Positions 50,719-60,750 of a stretch of 64,000 bases of DNA are shown here, piece by piece. The position numbers and the translations under genes were made by a program. The notes beneath the pieces are model-generated. The model was given only the letters and a program-made list of their open reading frames with translations. It searched no databases and was not told the DNA's origin. Origin of the DNA: Leishmania donovani (Eukaryota; Euglenozoa; Kinetoplastea; Trypanosomatida; Trypanosomatidae); assembly GCF_000227135.1 (NCBI RefSeq), contig NC_018261.1, forward strand, positions 493,263 through 557,262, in the 5' to 3' direction. Each line of letters begins with the position of its first letter. Within the stretch, counting starts at the first letter, position 1.

Positions 50719-52692
50719 CTATAGTCGCTGCAGGAGGTCATCGAGGGTCCCAGACCCCTCCAGGATGTCCTTGTGTGCATCATGTGGCAAAGAAGTCGCT
50801 GCTGAGTCGGCTCCGACACAGGTGGCTAGACTTGTTCTGTGCATGCACCACTGCAGCTGCGCATTTCGGTTCACTACCAGGACAGTCAGCTGCCACAGAG
50901 CTGGCCCGCAGAGTAGGGATTCTGCTGCTATGCCGATCGCCAGAGCAGCCCCGCGAACTCCTTCATCGCCTTCGATGCGGCACACAGCATTGCTTGCGGC
51001 GCGTTCCGCCTCCCTCTCGCCGTGAACACGATAGACTAGCGCGGACCTCCACTCGTACTGTGGCGATCGCCGCACCTCATGCACAGGGGGCAGACGTGTC
51101 ACGTGAGTCCCGGTGAAAGTCAGCCCTAGTGAGCCTGCGCGCTGCTTGATCTTGGAGGGCAGCTGATGTGCCGCCATCGCCTGCGTTACAGCCGAGTGCA
51201 CGTGCGCGCACCAACTGCGGTGCACGAGAAACGACAGAAACAAAAACGCGCTGGTCTTCACAAATGTCACGTTTGCCGTGCTCTGCCCGCTGCTGTTGTT
51301 CTCCCCGGCGGGCGCATTGCCACCGGCTACAACAGCGGGCTCCGCAAGCGGCTTCAAGGGAAGCGAGAAGAGGGGGTAAAAGATGCCGTCTGTCATCCAC
51401 GCCGACTCCTCCTCGTACAAGAACGTCTCTGGGACACAGGACGCCGTTGAAGGCGTAGGCGGTGGGCTTGCATCCCTCTTTCCGATGGGCGGTACCCATC
51501 TTTCAAAGGCATCTGCGCAGACGGCGGCGTAGCGAACGAGAGCGGTTTGCGCTCTTGGCGCCTCGTTAGTGGTCGAAAGCCGCTCGCATAGCACAGCGCC
51601 CGGTACAATGGCTGCGCTGGCTGCACTCACTGCTTTCCCCTCTTGTGTGGTTTCCCCCTGTGCTTCTTCTCTTGCTCGCTTCGCTCCTTGCGTGCCCATC
51701 AGCGCGGAGGGGCCTGCAGAAGGGGTGAGGGCGTACAGAGTCGCGCTGTTTCCGTCTTCGACAGAGGCAGATAGAGAACTTCTAGTTTGGCCAGGGGCCG
51801 CTCGTGCGCGAGAAGCAACACAGTCTGCCACAACCTGTGGCAGGACGGAGACCACAACCGCTTCATGGAACCGGCGTGGCGCAGAAGAAGCCGCCGGCTC
51901 TTTTGCCTCATGGAGACTCCTGCGCCACGGGAGCAGCTGCACATCGCGGTACTGCGCCAGCGTGAATCGTGCAGCAGAGGTGCTGGCGGAGGCTTGCAGT
52001 GTCAGCACCAGCTGCGCCACCGCACGGAGCAGCACTGGCGAGGGAAAGATCAACTGAGGCGATGGCGGGGGAGTCTTTGGCGAGTCTTTGAGCAATGAGC
52101 CAACTGTCTGCTCCGCTGCATCGCCAGGCGGTGCCGCTGCAGTGGCACCCATGTGCTCTTTACAGCGGTGGCCCTCGTAGTCGTGACGGTAGGTGCGTTG
52201 CGCCAATAGCGATCCACTGGGGACAAGTCCGTTGAGCAGCACCGACGCAGTTGCTGCCGCCTCACCCGACCCCATTGTCGGCTCGGTAGAAGACCAGCGG
52301 TGCGCTTTTGCTCGCCTCTCCGCTTGCACCAGTGCTGCTCGTCGGGCAGCCTCAAAGTACTCGATAGATGGAAAGGGGTGTAGTGGCTGCGCGCTCGTGC
52401 ACACGTGCGGCAGCAAGGGGTCCACGTCGTTGCCTACCCTCTTGCACGGAGCAGCGGTATCGCTGCTAGTGGCACGTTCACCCACGCCTGGCATCAGGTT
52501 TGGCGGCGGCGTAATAAAGCGCAGCTGCTCGGCGGCACGGGTGTAGACGCTCTGCTCGGAGATAGAAGCGAAGCGGTGCGGCAGTGCTCCAACGCGGTAC
52601 AGCCCGTCGCATTGCGTTGAGAGACAAATGTACGGCGACGCCGCCGTCGAAGGAGTTGCTGGCGCGTTGTGCCGCGCACTTGCCGCGCTCAT
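50719..52692 (-). CDS. Hypothetical protein, 657 residues
   Basis: An intact frame with no family I recognise. The N-terminus (~residues 20-60) has an ordered-looking stretch (YICLSTQCDGLYRVGALPHRF) and an ISEQSVYTRAAEQLRF helix. The middle alternates Ala/Ser/Pro-rich linkers with short ordered pieces (LRAVAQLVLTLQASAS, FLYEEESAWMTDGIFYPLFSLP). The C-terminal ~180 residues look most folded (FVKTSAFLFLSFLVHRSWCA, EWRSALVYRVHGE, ALWQLTVLVVNRNAQLQW), ending in DDLLQRL. No transmembrane segment or targeting signal is convincing. Codon use matches neighbours and the ATG at 52692 is the first in frame. Confidence 0.8.
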   Translation of the reverse strand: MSAASARHNAPATPSTAASPYICLSTQCDGLYRVGALPHRFASISEQSVYTRAAEQLRFITPPPNLMPGVGERATSSDTAAPCKRVGNDVDPLLPHVCTSAQPLHPFPSIEYFEAARRAALVQAERRAKAHRWSSTEPTMGSGEAAATASVLLNGLVPSGSLLAQRTYRHDYEGHRCKEHMGATAAAPPGDAAEQTVGSLLKDSPKTPPPSPQLIFPSPVLLRAVAQLVLTLQASASTSAARFTLAQYRDVQLLPWRRSLHEAKEPAASSAPRRFHEAVVVSVLPQVVADCVASRARAAPGQTRSSLSASVEDGNSATLYALTPSAGPSALMGTQGAKRAREEAQGETTQEGKAVSAASAAIVPGAVLCERLSTTNEAPRAQTALVRYAAVCADAFERWVPPIGKRDASPPPTPSTASCVPETFLYEEESAWMTDGIFYPLFSLPLKPLAEPAVVAGGNAPAGENNSSGQSTANVTFVKTSAFLFLSFLVHRSWCAHVHSAVTQAMAAHQLPSKIKQRAGSLGLTFTGTHVTRLPPVHEVRRSPQYEWRSALVYRVHGEREAERAASNAVCRIEGDEGVRGAALAIGIAAESLLCGPALWQLTVLVVNRNAQLQWCMHRTSLATCVGADSAATSLPHDAHKDILEGSGTLDDLLQRL

Positions 52693-53487
52693 GTTTGGCC
52701 AGTGCGGCTTTGCTCAACGTGTGTACTTGTATGCGTCTGCGTCTTGAGAGAGAGAGAGAAAGGGATGGGGGAGGGAAGGAGCGCGAGATGCGGCAGGAAA
52801 GGGCATCAAGCCATCATCACCTGCCCGTCATGCACATACACGTGCACGTGCATGCATCCTCTCTCTCCACCACCAATGCGTGGTAGCAAAAAGGCAAGGA
52901 GAGAGAAGCTGGCCAGTATGCATCGCTACCGGGATATTGGCACCCACATTTTGGTGTAGAGAGTTCAGACAGCGGACGATATTACTCTCTTCCACATGAC
53001 AAGAGAATGACGTGAGCGCGACTCATGCCAGGCACCCCTTTACGCTCTCTTGACCCGCCTTGTGCCTGATTCGTTATCAAGAGTGTGAAGTCATCTGTTC
53101 CCAGAGTCGCACCCGTCCTCTCCTCGTCTCCCTTTCCGTTCTCACCACAATGCCATGAGGAGTAGCTTGCCAGGACAGAGATGTGGTCGTGGTCGTCATC
53201 GTGAAAGCTCGCGAAGATCAAGGTGACGGCACGAATGCGCCAAAGTTGTCTTCTTTGCTTTTCCTTTTGTGTGTGTGTGTGTGCGCATTACTGCGGGAGA
53301 CGGAGCACCTATACAAGCATGCACACGCGCCGGTGTATCGGCGTCAGCGTACTGCCACGGGTATTGGGGGTGGGGTGGGGGTGGGAGAAGTTTCTACAGG
53401 CAGCGGCGCCGATTTGTCATGTTAGAAAACCGGCGAAAAGAGGAGGCTCAGCATCCAACCACGCGCAGGCGCGTCTGCGCGAGTCTG
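52693..53487. other. Spacer with TG repeat
   Basis: About 800 bases between the 657-residue gene start and the helicase stop codon. Contains a GA-rich run (52747-52762), a (TG)n run at 53268-53283 and a GGGGT-rich block near 53364-53385. No gene seen. Confidence 0.5.
53268..53283. repeat. (TG)n microsatellite
   Basis: Short pure TG run, in the presumed 3'UTR of the helicase gene. It reads CA on the coding strand, opposite to most CA/TG runs in this window. Confidence 0.9.
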
Positions 53488-56400
53488 TCATTTTATCCGA
53501 CCTCCATGCGCCGTGGAACTCTTGTCATCATCGTCGTCGTCCCCGTCTACAGGGTTGAAGTTGGGAAGGTCTTCATCATCATCTCCGTCATCATCACTGT
53601 CTAGGTCCAGCAGCGCATCCTCCCCAGCCACAGCGGCCGCCCTGCCATCGCCAAAGTCGCCGTGCCGCAGGTGCACAAGAGGGTCGACAATAGAGCCCAT
53701 GTCGACCAGCTGCCATGGAGACTGCTGCCGCCCTGCTGCTGCGCTGCCTGCGGTGTCCGGCGACTTCGCCGCCGCCATTTCCAGAACCGGTGCCTTCAGG
53801 AGTCTCCGGCACACCGCCGTCACTGTCTCCAGTGCGGAGTTGTTTCGAGGGTCTTGCGGGTTGTTGTACTTTCCTCGCAAGCACTCGAACAAGGACTGGC
53901 GGAGCTGCGTGACAAGGGCGTAGGTGGCGCGGTCGATGTGCAGCGCGATCCAACCGTCCACGACACAGATCGACAACTCCGCATTGTACTCCGTCGTCGA
54001 CTCAGACGCACCAAAGAGCAGCAACGCCCAGAGACTGACAGCAGACAAGCTGGTAAGGAAGTCCCGCCGCGGCTCCCTCAACCCAAAGACGTCCTGAAAG
54101 ACGTAGAAGAGTGCCGGGACCGGCCGGTCTGGAGACGTGCTCGACGTCGCAGAATCTGCGGTGGCCGCACGCGAGTCTAGCGTGAGCTGGCTCAGCACTT
54201 CATCTCGGTCAGGAACCTCGTCGCCGCGGGATCCGTCAACGCGCCGACACACACTGTCTTTCGCAGGCTTGATGCTGGCGAAGTGTTTTGTCCGTAGTTC
54301 CACCTTGCGCGCGGCACGCAGGCGCTGCATGGAGGAGAGTGCCTTCGAAGGCGGCCGCAGCAGTGCCACGTTCGGGAAGAGCGCAGCGCAGACGCACGCC
54401 TTCACCAACGCGACATCGAAGCTGTGGCGGGAGAGAGCGTTTGTATCGACGCAGAGGGTTCCGGGGTAGGAAAGCGGCGCTGATCCAGACGCCGGCGCAC
54501 CCTGTGCACTGGAGTCTACAGCGCTGGCAGTCGCCTTTCCACCTTCCGAGTGTATTGCTGTATCCTCGACCGTGCCGCCGTCGTTTCCAAGGTGCCCATG
54601 CTCAGGACACGGCACGGCATCGGTGCTGTCGACCCTTTCGGAGTCCCTTCCGAACTCGTCCTGCGGGCTGATGAGCCCAGCGTGGCGCAAGATGTCGCGG
54701 TACTGCACCTTGTACTTGGAGATGACGCGAAGGTTTCCGGTGTGGAGCAAGTTGAGCGCCGCGAAGTCATCCTTTTCACCGTTGGCGCAGAACGCGTTGT
54801 ACGCGTTCAGGAAGCTGATGTGGTCGCTCTGCGAGCCGCAAGACAGGAGATAGCGCTTCTTGCGCGCCTCGGCCGCAACGTCGCGGCTCGTTGCATACGG
54901 GCACACGTCCGTGCACGCAGCCACCGTCAGAACCGAATCCAGGCAGCGCAGCACGGTGCCGACGAGAATCATCTTGCCAATGCGCGGGTCACAGGGCAGC
55001 AACGCCAGGTACTCCCCCAGCGGGGTAAGCCTGTCCTTCTTTCCGATAGCACCAATGCCGCGAAGCACCTCCATGGACGCGTCCACATTGGTGTTCGAGG
55101 GGGGTTCGAGAAATGTCTGCAGCGTTTCCTTTGGATTTGCATGCCCGAGAGAGAGCAGCTTCAGCAGCACCTGCATCAGCGGTACGCGGTGAATGTCCGC
55201 TTCTGGAAATGCCGGCAGCGATTCCCACAGCTCCTTCGTGAAGAGGCGGTAGCACACGCCTCCTTGCGTTCGCCCTGCACGGCCCTTGCGCTGCGTGCAG
55301 TTGGCTTGACTCGCGTAGCCCAGAGTAAGCTGCGTCGAGAACACGGGCGCGGGGGCAACGGCGTCGCCGCCGCTGCCGCCTCCTGCCCCACAGTTTACCG
55401 CGACTTTGTCCAACGGCACATGCGCAAAGGTCGGGCTCCCCGACGACGAAGAGGCACCCGTGCCTGTGGTGACATGCTGGTGGTATGTGGCCGTGGGGCG
55501 GCTTTCCCAGGTGGTTGTCTTGATAAGGCCCGTGTCGATGACAACAGCGACGTCGTCGATGGTGATGCCGCTTTCAGCGATGTTCGTCGCCAGCACCACC
55601 TTCACGGTACCGGACGGGGCCGGCATGAAGCACTCTCGTTGCTTCGCGCTGTCGACAGTGGAATGAAGGAGAATGATGTGGAGGCGGCTTTCCGCGGCGG
55701 AAAGCGCGTACGGCCCTTGGTATTCCTTGATCGCAGCCATCGCAGACGTCAGCTCTTTCCATCCTGGAAGAAACACCAGGATCGACTTTCCCTCCGTGTT
55801 ATTCTGAAGGTCTACCTGCACCGCGCGGTGGACGAGGTAGGCAACAAGGTTGTAGTCGGTTTTGAGTAACTTGCGCCTGTTGACGCGTTGCGATGCGGTG
55901 GTCGTTGGCATCGCCAGCGAGACGGACTTCGTCGGCGTCTTTTCCTGCTGCTCGACCTGGTGCCCCTGCTCCCTGGACGACACGGCATCGAAGGCGGGCG
56001 AGTAAAATTGTGCAGTTGCTGCCTCAGAGGCGATGTCCTCCAGGTAGCGGATCGCCACCGGGTACACTGCCCCCTCGACCTGCACCACGGGCGTATCGGC
56101 GTCGAAGTAGCGGGCGAACACGTCGGCTTGCATCGTCGCACTCATGAGCACCACGCGAAGGCGAGAGTTTCGTGTCAGCAGCTGCTTCACGAGAGCTAGA
56201 ATGACATCACAGTTGATGTCGCGCTCGTGCACTTCGTCGATGATGAGGTGTGAGACGTGCTCCAGATCGGGGTGGGTGGAAAAGATCTGCAGCAGCACAC
56301 CTGTTGTGCAAACTGTGATGTGCCGCCCGGGACGTGAGTCCAGCCGAACCGCGTACCCGACATCCTTTCCCACCGTGCTGAGACGCTCCTGCGCGATGCG

Positions 56401-58962
56401 CTCGGCAACGCTGAAGGCGCTCAGTCGACGGGGTTGCGTGACAAGGATGTTGCAGGATCCGCCACGGCCGTGCTCGATCTCGTAATCCAAGATGTACTGC
56501 GGCACCTGCGTCGTCTTGCCGCACCCTGTCGTGCCGCACACGACAGCGACACGGTGACGCTGAACGGCGTCGAGCACTTGAGCCTTCACCGTCGCCATCG
56601 CCAGCGTGGAGCGGCGGGGATGGAACTGGGTGAGGTAGACAGGGTCTCGACGGAGGTGGAGGATGTCGTGCAGCATCTGCGCAGCATACGACGGATCCGT
56701 GGCAAAGGCGCGCTCGCTGAGGCGCAGCAGGGTCCGCTCACTCATGCCCCGCGCTCGGTCACCGCAGTCGCCTGCAGAGTCAGATCCGTCATCGCACCCG
56801 CTCCTCCCTGTTGCGCCCTCTGTGGCTGCCTGTTGCTCTGTCACTGGCCGCAGCTGGGTCTGCAGCTCAACCACCAGCTCCGCGGGCAGCGCCGCGGACG
56901 GGATCGACTCGGGTGAAATGGACGGATGCGCATTTACAAACGCCTGCACCGCCTGAATTCGTTTATCGTACAGCATCAGGTTTGCCATCGCGGTCTCCAT
57001 CGCGGCGCGCTCGGCCTCGAAGCGGTTGATGCCGGTGCCGTCGCAACTGAGGCCGTTGAGAGTAAGGTGGCAACGATACACGGTAGTGCTGGTGCTGCCG
57101 CTCGTCGTGCTTGATTGCTTCGTGAAGGTCGTTTGCGGCGTCAGGCTGGCCTTGCCGAACAGCAGATGATGGTACTGAACCAGCTTTCGATAGGCCGGCT
57201 GCATCTGCCGTAGAACCGACTCTAGCGGGGCACTCGGGTGGTGAGAGACATCCTTTTTGCTGCGGGTGCCTTTTTGCGCGCCTCTACGCCGCGAGCGTCC
57301 TGTGCCGTCCGCTCCCTGTCGCCCCTCTGCATCCTCCTGCAGCAGCCGAAGAATGCAGAGCGCGTGGGCGGCGCACTGTCGCTTCGCTGTCTTCGTGTTC
57401 TTCGCCACTCCTGTCGCCGTCAGGCCCGTTTGAGGATCAAGTGCGAGGGTCGCCACAAAAACCGTCTTTTCGAGATGCGCCACCGTCATCAAGCTCGAGG
57501 CATCGCGGATGCTCCCGTTCAGCTCATGCAACACCGTCGGTCGGCAGTAGCGTTTCGGGTGACGACGCAGCAGCTCTGTCGCGCGGTCCGCGACGGGGTG
57601 GCCGCTTCGCGGCACCTCTTCCCGCGTGCAGGCCTCCTGCCTCACGCGGGCGGCGAGGGCCTGCACGTATGCAGCACTCGCGTCCACGTACTCATCCCAC
57701 GAGCGATAGTCATGTGGTTTCGGAGTTTTGGGCCGAGGAGGCAGCGCTCTCTCTTCCAACGGAGGAGGAGCTGGGGAGGCGCCTGTCCTTGACGACAACG
57801 GTGTCGCTCTGGTGCTCATGTAGTGATCCAGCAGTTGCTCTGCATGCATGAAGCACAGCGCTCGCGCTACTTTGGCCTTCCTCGACTGCCCAATGGCGAA
57901 GACCTCCTTTTCCGCCGTGTCTTCACCGTGGCAGCGGCCGTTCAGAGGAAGCTCGAGCACGCACCGCAAGAGCTGCGAGTGCGGAACATGGCGCATCGAC
58001 GGTTCCGGCATGACAAACTCTGCATCGGGGTCGGCCTGTTGGTGATCGCTGCGGAGCATCGCTACGACTCGCTCCTCTGCCCCTCTGTCCACTGCTAGCG
58101 GGGATACACCTGCGGCGTCTGCGAGGTTTCCGCCCGGTAGTGATCGCATTCGTGAAGCCGACGGTTTCCGTAGCCTCCCCCTTCGATCCGACTGCAGCTG
58201 CACCATTGGCACTTTCTGCCTCCGTATGGCAGAGGAAGTGCTCTGCTGAGCCTGCGGATCGCCACTGCTGTGCGCTTCAGCGCTTCCGTTCGGGTGCCTC
58301 TGCTGAGAGTTGCTGGCTCGCGACGGCTCGCTCGCTGCGGCGCTGTTGTCAAGGGAGTCGCCACTGCCACGACGCGGCACGGGGGTGGGCGACCCAAGCG
58401 CTGCGGGTGCTTCTGATTCGGTGGATGAGAACGGCATCGGTAATGAGCGCGAGGCACGCTGTGCCGAGGACACCGGCAGCGTTGGCTGCTGTCCTTGTGT
58501 GTTGGATGACTCGACAGTGCCCAGGCGGTGCAGCAGGGATGCTAGGGAGGCCGCACGACTTGCTGGGGGCTTTGCGGCAAGAGAGTCGACCACCTTAGCA
58601 GGTGATGACGTCGATGTCTTCGCACGGCAACGCGCGACGCGGCGAGGCTGGGGCGATGCCCGCGAACCTATGGAACCGCATTCTCGACTTCTGTAGCGCG
58701 GCGCAGCCGATGATAAGGAAGGAGATAAAGCTCTGTTGTTGGCTAACTCGCGCGCCGTTCCAGCACCACCGTTGGCTACATGACGAGCAGAGGTTGCCAA
58801 TGTCAACGGTACGCAGGTGCCACAGTCCCACTGTCGGGTGTGGCTGACCTGCACATGCCATGGTCGCGAACACAGACACAGCAGTGAGTCACGCACCGTG
58901 GAGACGGCCGCGGCGGCGCTGAAGTCATGGCTGCGGATTAAGCAGTGCGGAAACGCGCGCAT
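53488..58962 (-). CDS. REH2: DEAH/RHA-type RNA helicase, probable REH2 homologue
   Basis: A 1824-residue DEAH-box helicase. The helicase core has Walker A GTTGCGKTTQV from about residue 809, DEVH at 909-912, SAT shortly after and motif VI QRKGRAGR at 1224-1231. The winged-helix/ratchet and OB-fold regions follow, and the protein ends in an acidic tail (DLDSDDDGDDDEDL then a DDDDDD run). Upstream are dsRBD-like modules near residues 472-530 (HELNGSIRD through KRQCAAHALCILRLL) and 590-670 (FEAERAAMETAMANL). The combination of RHA-family core, multiple dsRBDs and a mitochondrial-type N-terminus (MRAFPHCLIRSHDFSAAA) fits REH2, the helicase of the kinetoplastid RNA-editing REH2C complex; T. brucei REH2 is ~2167 residues. 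The frame reaches 59133 only via TTG. A cytoplasmic DHX paralogue is the alternative. Confidence 0.85.
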   Translation of the reverse strand: MRAFPHCLIRSHDFSAAAAVSTVRDSLLCLCSRPWHVQVSHTRQWDCGTCVPLTLATSARHVANGGAGTARELANNRALSPSLSSAAPRYRSRECGSIGSRASPQPRRVARCRAKTSTSSPAKVVDSLAAKPPASRAASLASLLHRLGTVESSNTQGQQPTLPVSSAQRASRSLPMPFSSTESEAPAALGSPTPVPRRGSGDSLDNSAAASEPSRASNSQQRHPNGSAEAHSSGDPQAQQSTSSAIRRQKVPMVQLQSDRRGRLRKPSASRMRSLPGGNLADAAGVSPLAVDRGAEERVVAMLRSDHQQADPDAEFVMPEPSMRHVPHSQLLRCVLELPLNGRCHGEDTAEKEVFAIGQSRKAKVARALCFMHAEQLLDHYMSTRATPLSSRTGASPAPPPLEERALPPRPKTPKPHDYRSWDEYVDASAAYVQALAARVRQEACTREEVPRSGHPVADRATELLRRHPKRYCRPTVLHELNGSIRDASSLMTVAHLEKTVFVATLALDPQTGLTATGVAKNTKTAKRQCAAHALCILRLLQEDAEGRQGADGTGRSRRRGAQKGTRSKKDVSHHPSAPLESVLRQMQPAYRKLVQYHHLLFGKASLTPQTTFTKQSSTTSGSTSTTVYRCHLTLNGLSCDGTGINRFEAERAAMETAMANLMLYDKRIQAVQAFVNAHPSISPESIPSAALPAELVVELQTQLRPVTEQQAATEGATGRSGCDDGSDSAGDCGDRARGMSERTLLRLSERAFATDPSYAAQMLHDILHLRRDPVYLTQFHPRRSTLAMATVKAQVLDAVQRHRVAVVCGTTGCGKTTQVPQYILDYEIEHGRGGSCNILVTQPRRLSAFSVAERIAQERLSTVGKDVGYAVRLDSRPGRHITVCTTGVLLQIFSTHPDLEHVSHLIIDEVHERDINCDVILALVKQLLTRNSRLRVVLMSATMQADVFARYFDADTPVVQVEGAVYPVAIRYLEDIASEAATAQFYSPAFDAVSSREQGHQVEQQEKTPTKSVSLAMPTTTASQRVNRRKLLKTDYNLVAYLVHRAVQVDLQNNTEGKSILVFLPGWKELTSAMAAIKEYQGPYALSAAESRLHIILLHSTVDSAKQRECFMPAPSGTVKVVLATNIAESGITIDDVAVVIDTGLIKTTTWESRPTATYHQHVTTGTGASSSSGSPTFAHVPLDKVAVNCGAGGGSGGDAVAPAPVFSTQLTLGYASQANCTQRKGRAGRTQGGVCYRLFTKELWESLPAFPEADIHRVPLMQVLLKLLSLGHANPKETLQTFLEPPSNTNVDASMEVLRGIGAIGKKDRLTPLGEYLALLPCDPRIGKMILVGTVLRCLDSVLTVAACTDVCPYATSRDVAAEARKKRYLLSCGSQSDHISFLNAYNAFCANGEKDDFAALNLLHTGNLRVISKYKVQYRDILRHAGLISPQDEFGRDSERVDSTDAVPCPEHGHLGNDGGTVEDTAIHSEGGKATASAVDSSAQGAPASGSAPLSYPGTLCVDTNALSRHSFDVALVKACVCAALFPNVALLRPPSKALSSMQRLRAARKVELRTKHFASIKPAKDSVCRRVDGSRGDEVPDRDEVLSQLTLDSRAATADSATSSTSPDRPVPALFYVFQDVFGLREPRRDFLTSLSAVSLWALLLFGASESTTEYNAELSICVVDGWIALHIDRATYALVTQLRQSLFECLRGKYNNPQDPRNNSALETVTAVCRRLLKAPVLEMAAAKSPDTAGSAAAGRQQSPWQLVDMGSIVDPLVHLRHGDFGDGRAAAVAGEDALLDLDSDDDGDDDEDLPNFNPVDGDDDDDDKSSTAHGGRIK

Positions 58963-60003
58963 CTCGGCACGGGAGAAAAGAAGAGGGAGCGAGAAACAGA
59001 AGATGCGCCGGGTATATTGCCGGCAGCCTGTGGGGTGGCACAAAGAGAAACGAAAAAGCGCAAGGGGCGGTGTGTCGGCAGGGCAAAGCAGCTTCGCGGG
59101 GGGAGCGCGGTGAGGGAGCAGCGAAGAGAGCAATCACCACCAATGGCGCCGTTACACGGGCCTCACGCACACACAGACACGAACAAAAAGACAAGAGGAT
59201 GGGCAAAGGTGCGCGTGGGGCGCCTGCACTGTTTCTGTTTTCGTGTGCGATTACGTGCCTCGGGAAATGAGGAGGTCGGTGGGAGAGACCACTGCAAACG
59301 CGAGACAACGAGTAGCCGTCGCAAGGTGGAAAGCAGGTGGTAGTGATGGTGAAGAGGAGGAGCAACATGCGCCCGAAGGACACATGAAACCTTTCACCTC
59401 GGCGTGCTTTTCACAAAGCCGTGCAACACCGACACCAACAATCGCGGCGGCGCAGGTGTGCGTGCAAGACGGTGAGAGGTGACTGCTACATGAACAAAAG
59501 AAAAACGATGAGGGGACAGAAAAGATGAGCGAGAGTGATGCGCATTCGTGCACGTGTGCCGTTCGCTTCGAAAAAAAAAAAGAAAGCGAGTCTAGCATGA
59601 AGACAGTCCTCTGTGTGCGTTGACGCAAGGCACGTGAGGGGATCCCCGGTAGGGAAGGAGAGGGGGCCCGCTAACGTACCATTTCGTTTGGCACCAGCAA
59701 CTTCTCCACGTTTCGCGCTTGTCTTTCCTCCCCCATCCCCTGTCGCAGAACCGCCGACTTGGCACGCCATCGAGGAGTGTGTCTAGAGTTGGTACTGGAG
59801 GAGATGTGCACTTGCAGTCCCCTTCCGCAAAACACGTGCGCACAACCGCTGCTTGATTGACTTTGTTTTCAGGCTCTCCTCACTTGCAAGGGTGTGCGTC
59901 AAAGAGGGCACAGCGAAAAGAAAAAAGGCGTCCGACGGCAACCGCACGCACACATGAAGAGGCGGCTGCCAGCGGCGCGCGAGCCCTTTCGGGTCACGAT
60001 AAA
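58963..60003. other. Spacer, no gene seen
   Basis: About 1 kb between the helicase start and the stop of the next gene. A purine-rich plus-strand tract (58970-59000) would be a coding-strand polypyrimidine tract close to the helicase start, and an A12 run lies near 59570-59581. No gene recognised. Confidence 0.5.
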
Positions 60004-60750
60004 CTAAGCAGACTCACCTTTCTCTTTGCACAACGCGTCAAGCCGCTGCGCCTCCGTTAGATGCTTCCACCGCTGCTCGCGGACCGCCATCACGCGACTC
60101 CCCAGCATGTTCATCGGCCGCTCCACGTACGCCCAATCCGGATTGATCATATAGCGGTAGTACAGGTAGGCACACGTCACCACTGTTGAGAACACCATGA
60201 GAAACACCTTCAGGTTGCGCAACCGCTCCGCGCTCATGGTATGGTAAAGTGTGCTGCGCTGCGAGTAGAGACCGACGGAAATCGTGTCAAAGGTGTGGAC
60301 GTTGCTGTTCTGCTCATAGTACATGCCACGGTCCTCCTGGTCCTTCAGCACGCGTGCCTGGTTCTGCTCCACACGCAGCATGCTCAGCTCGTGCTGACGT
60401 TTCAGCTCAAAGAGAACTTTATCACGCGAGAGTATTTCTCGGATAACGGCGTCTCGCGCCTCCAGCCTCTTCGCCGCTGCGTCGACGTCGGCGTTGGGGG
60501 TTTCCGCCCTTTCAGCTGGGCTTGCGGAAACCGAAGCGGTGGCGTCTTCGCCTCCTGGGGCAGAGCCTTTACGATTCCCGTCGTGAATGGCCTCGCTCTC
60601 GGCGTAAGGAAAAGAGGAGGGCAGGGAAGTGGAGTGCCGCTGAGATGCGCTCACAGGATGCGATGAAGTGCTGATGACCTGAGCAGCAGCCGCAAGACCG
60701 CCACAGCTGCGTCGCCTCAGCGAGGAGTTGTATAATGGGAACGCTCGCAT
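60004..60750 (-). CDS. Mitochondrial-type single-span membrane protein, hypothetical
   Basis: A 248-residue protein. The first ATG (MRAFPLYNSSLRRRSCGGLA) gives a basic, acid-free N-terminus typical of a mitochondrial presequence; the frame continues to 60822 only through TTG. After a Ser/Ala-rich linker comes a charged coiled coil at about 92-140 (KRLEARDAVIREIL, VLFELKRQHELSMLRVEQ), then one membrane span at about 181-200 (KVFLMVFSTVVTCAYLYYRY). A conserved-looking C-terminal segment follows (NPDWAYVERPMNMLGSRVMAVREQRWKHL). This layout suits an inner-membrane assembly factor or complex subunit. No family is recognised. Its MRAFP start matches the first five residues of the neighbouring helicase. 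Confidence 0.8.
   Translation of the reverse strand: MRAFPLYNSSLRRRSCGGLAAAAQVISTSSHPVSASQRHSTSLPSSFPYAESEAIHDGNRKGSAPGGEDATASVSASPAERAETPNADVDAAAKRLEARDAVIREILSRDKVLFELKRQHELSMLRVEQNQARVLKDQEDRGMYYEQNSNVHTFDTISVGLYSQRSTLYHTMSAERLRNLKVFLMVFSTVVTCAYLYYRYMINPDWAYVERPMNMLGSRVMAVREQRWKHLTEAQRLDALCKEKGESA

Noticed and set aside
50274..51116. Plus-strand 280-codon frame
   Set aside because: It overlaps the real 657-residue minus-strand gene and reads through a TA microsatellite.
58963..59133. N-terminal extension of the helicase from TTG at 59133
   Set aside because: No ATG before 58962; the added residues look like spacer, whereas the ATG gives a plausible mitochondrial presequence.
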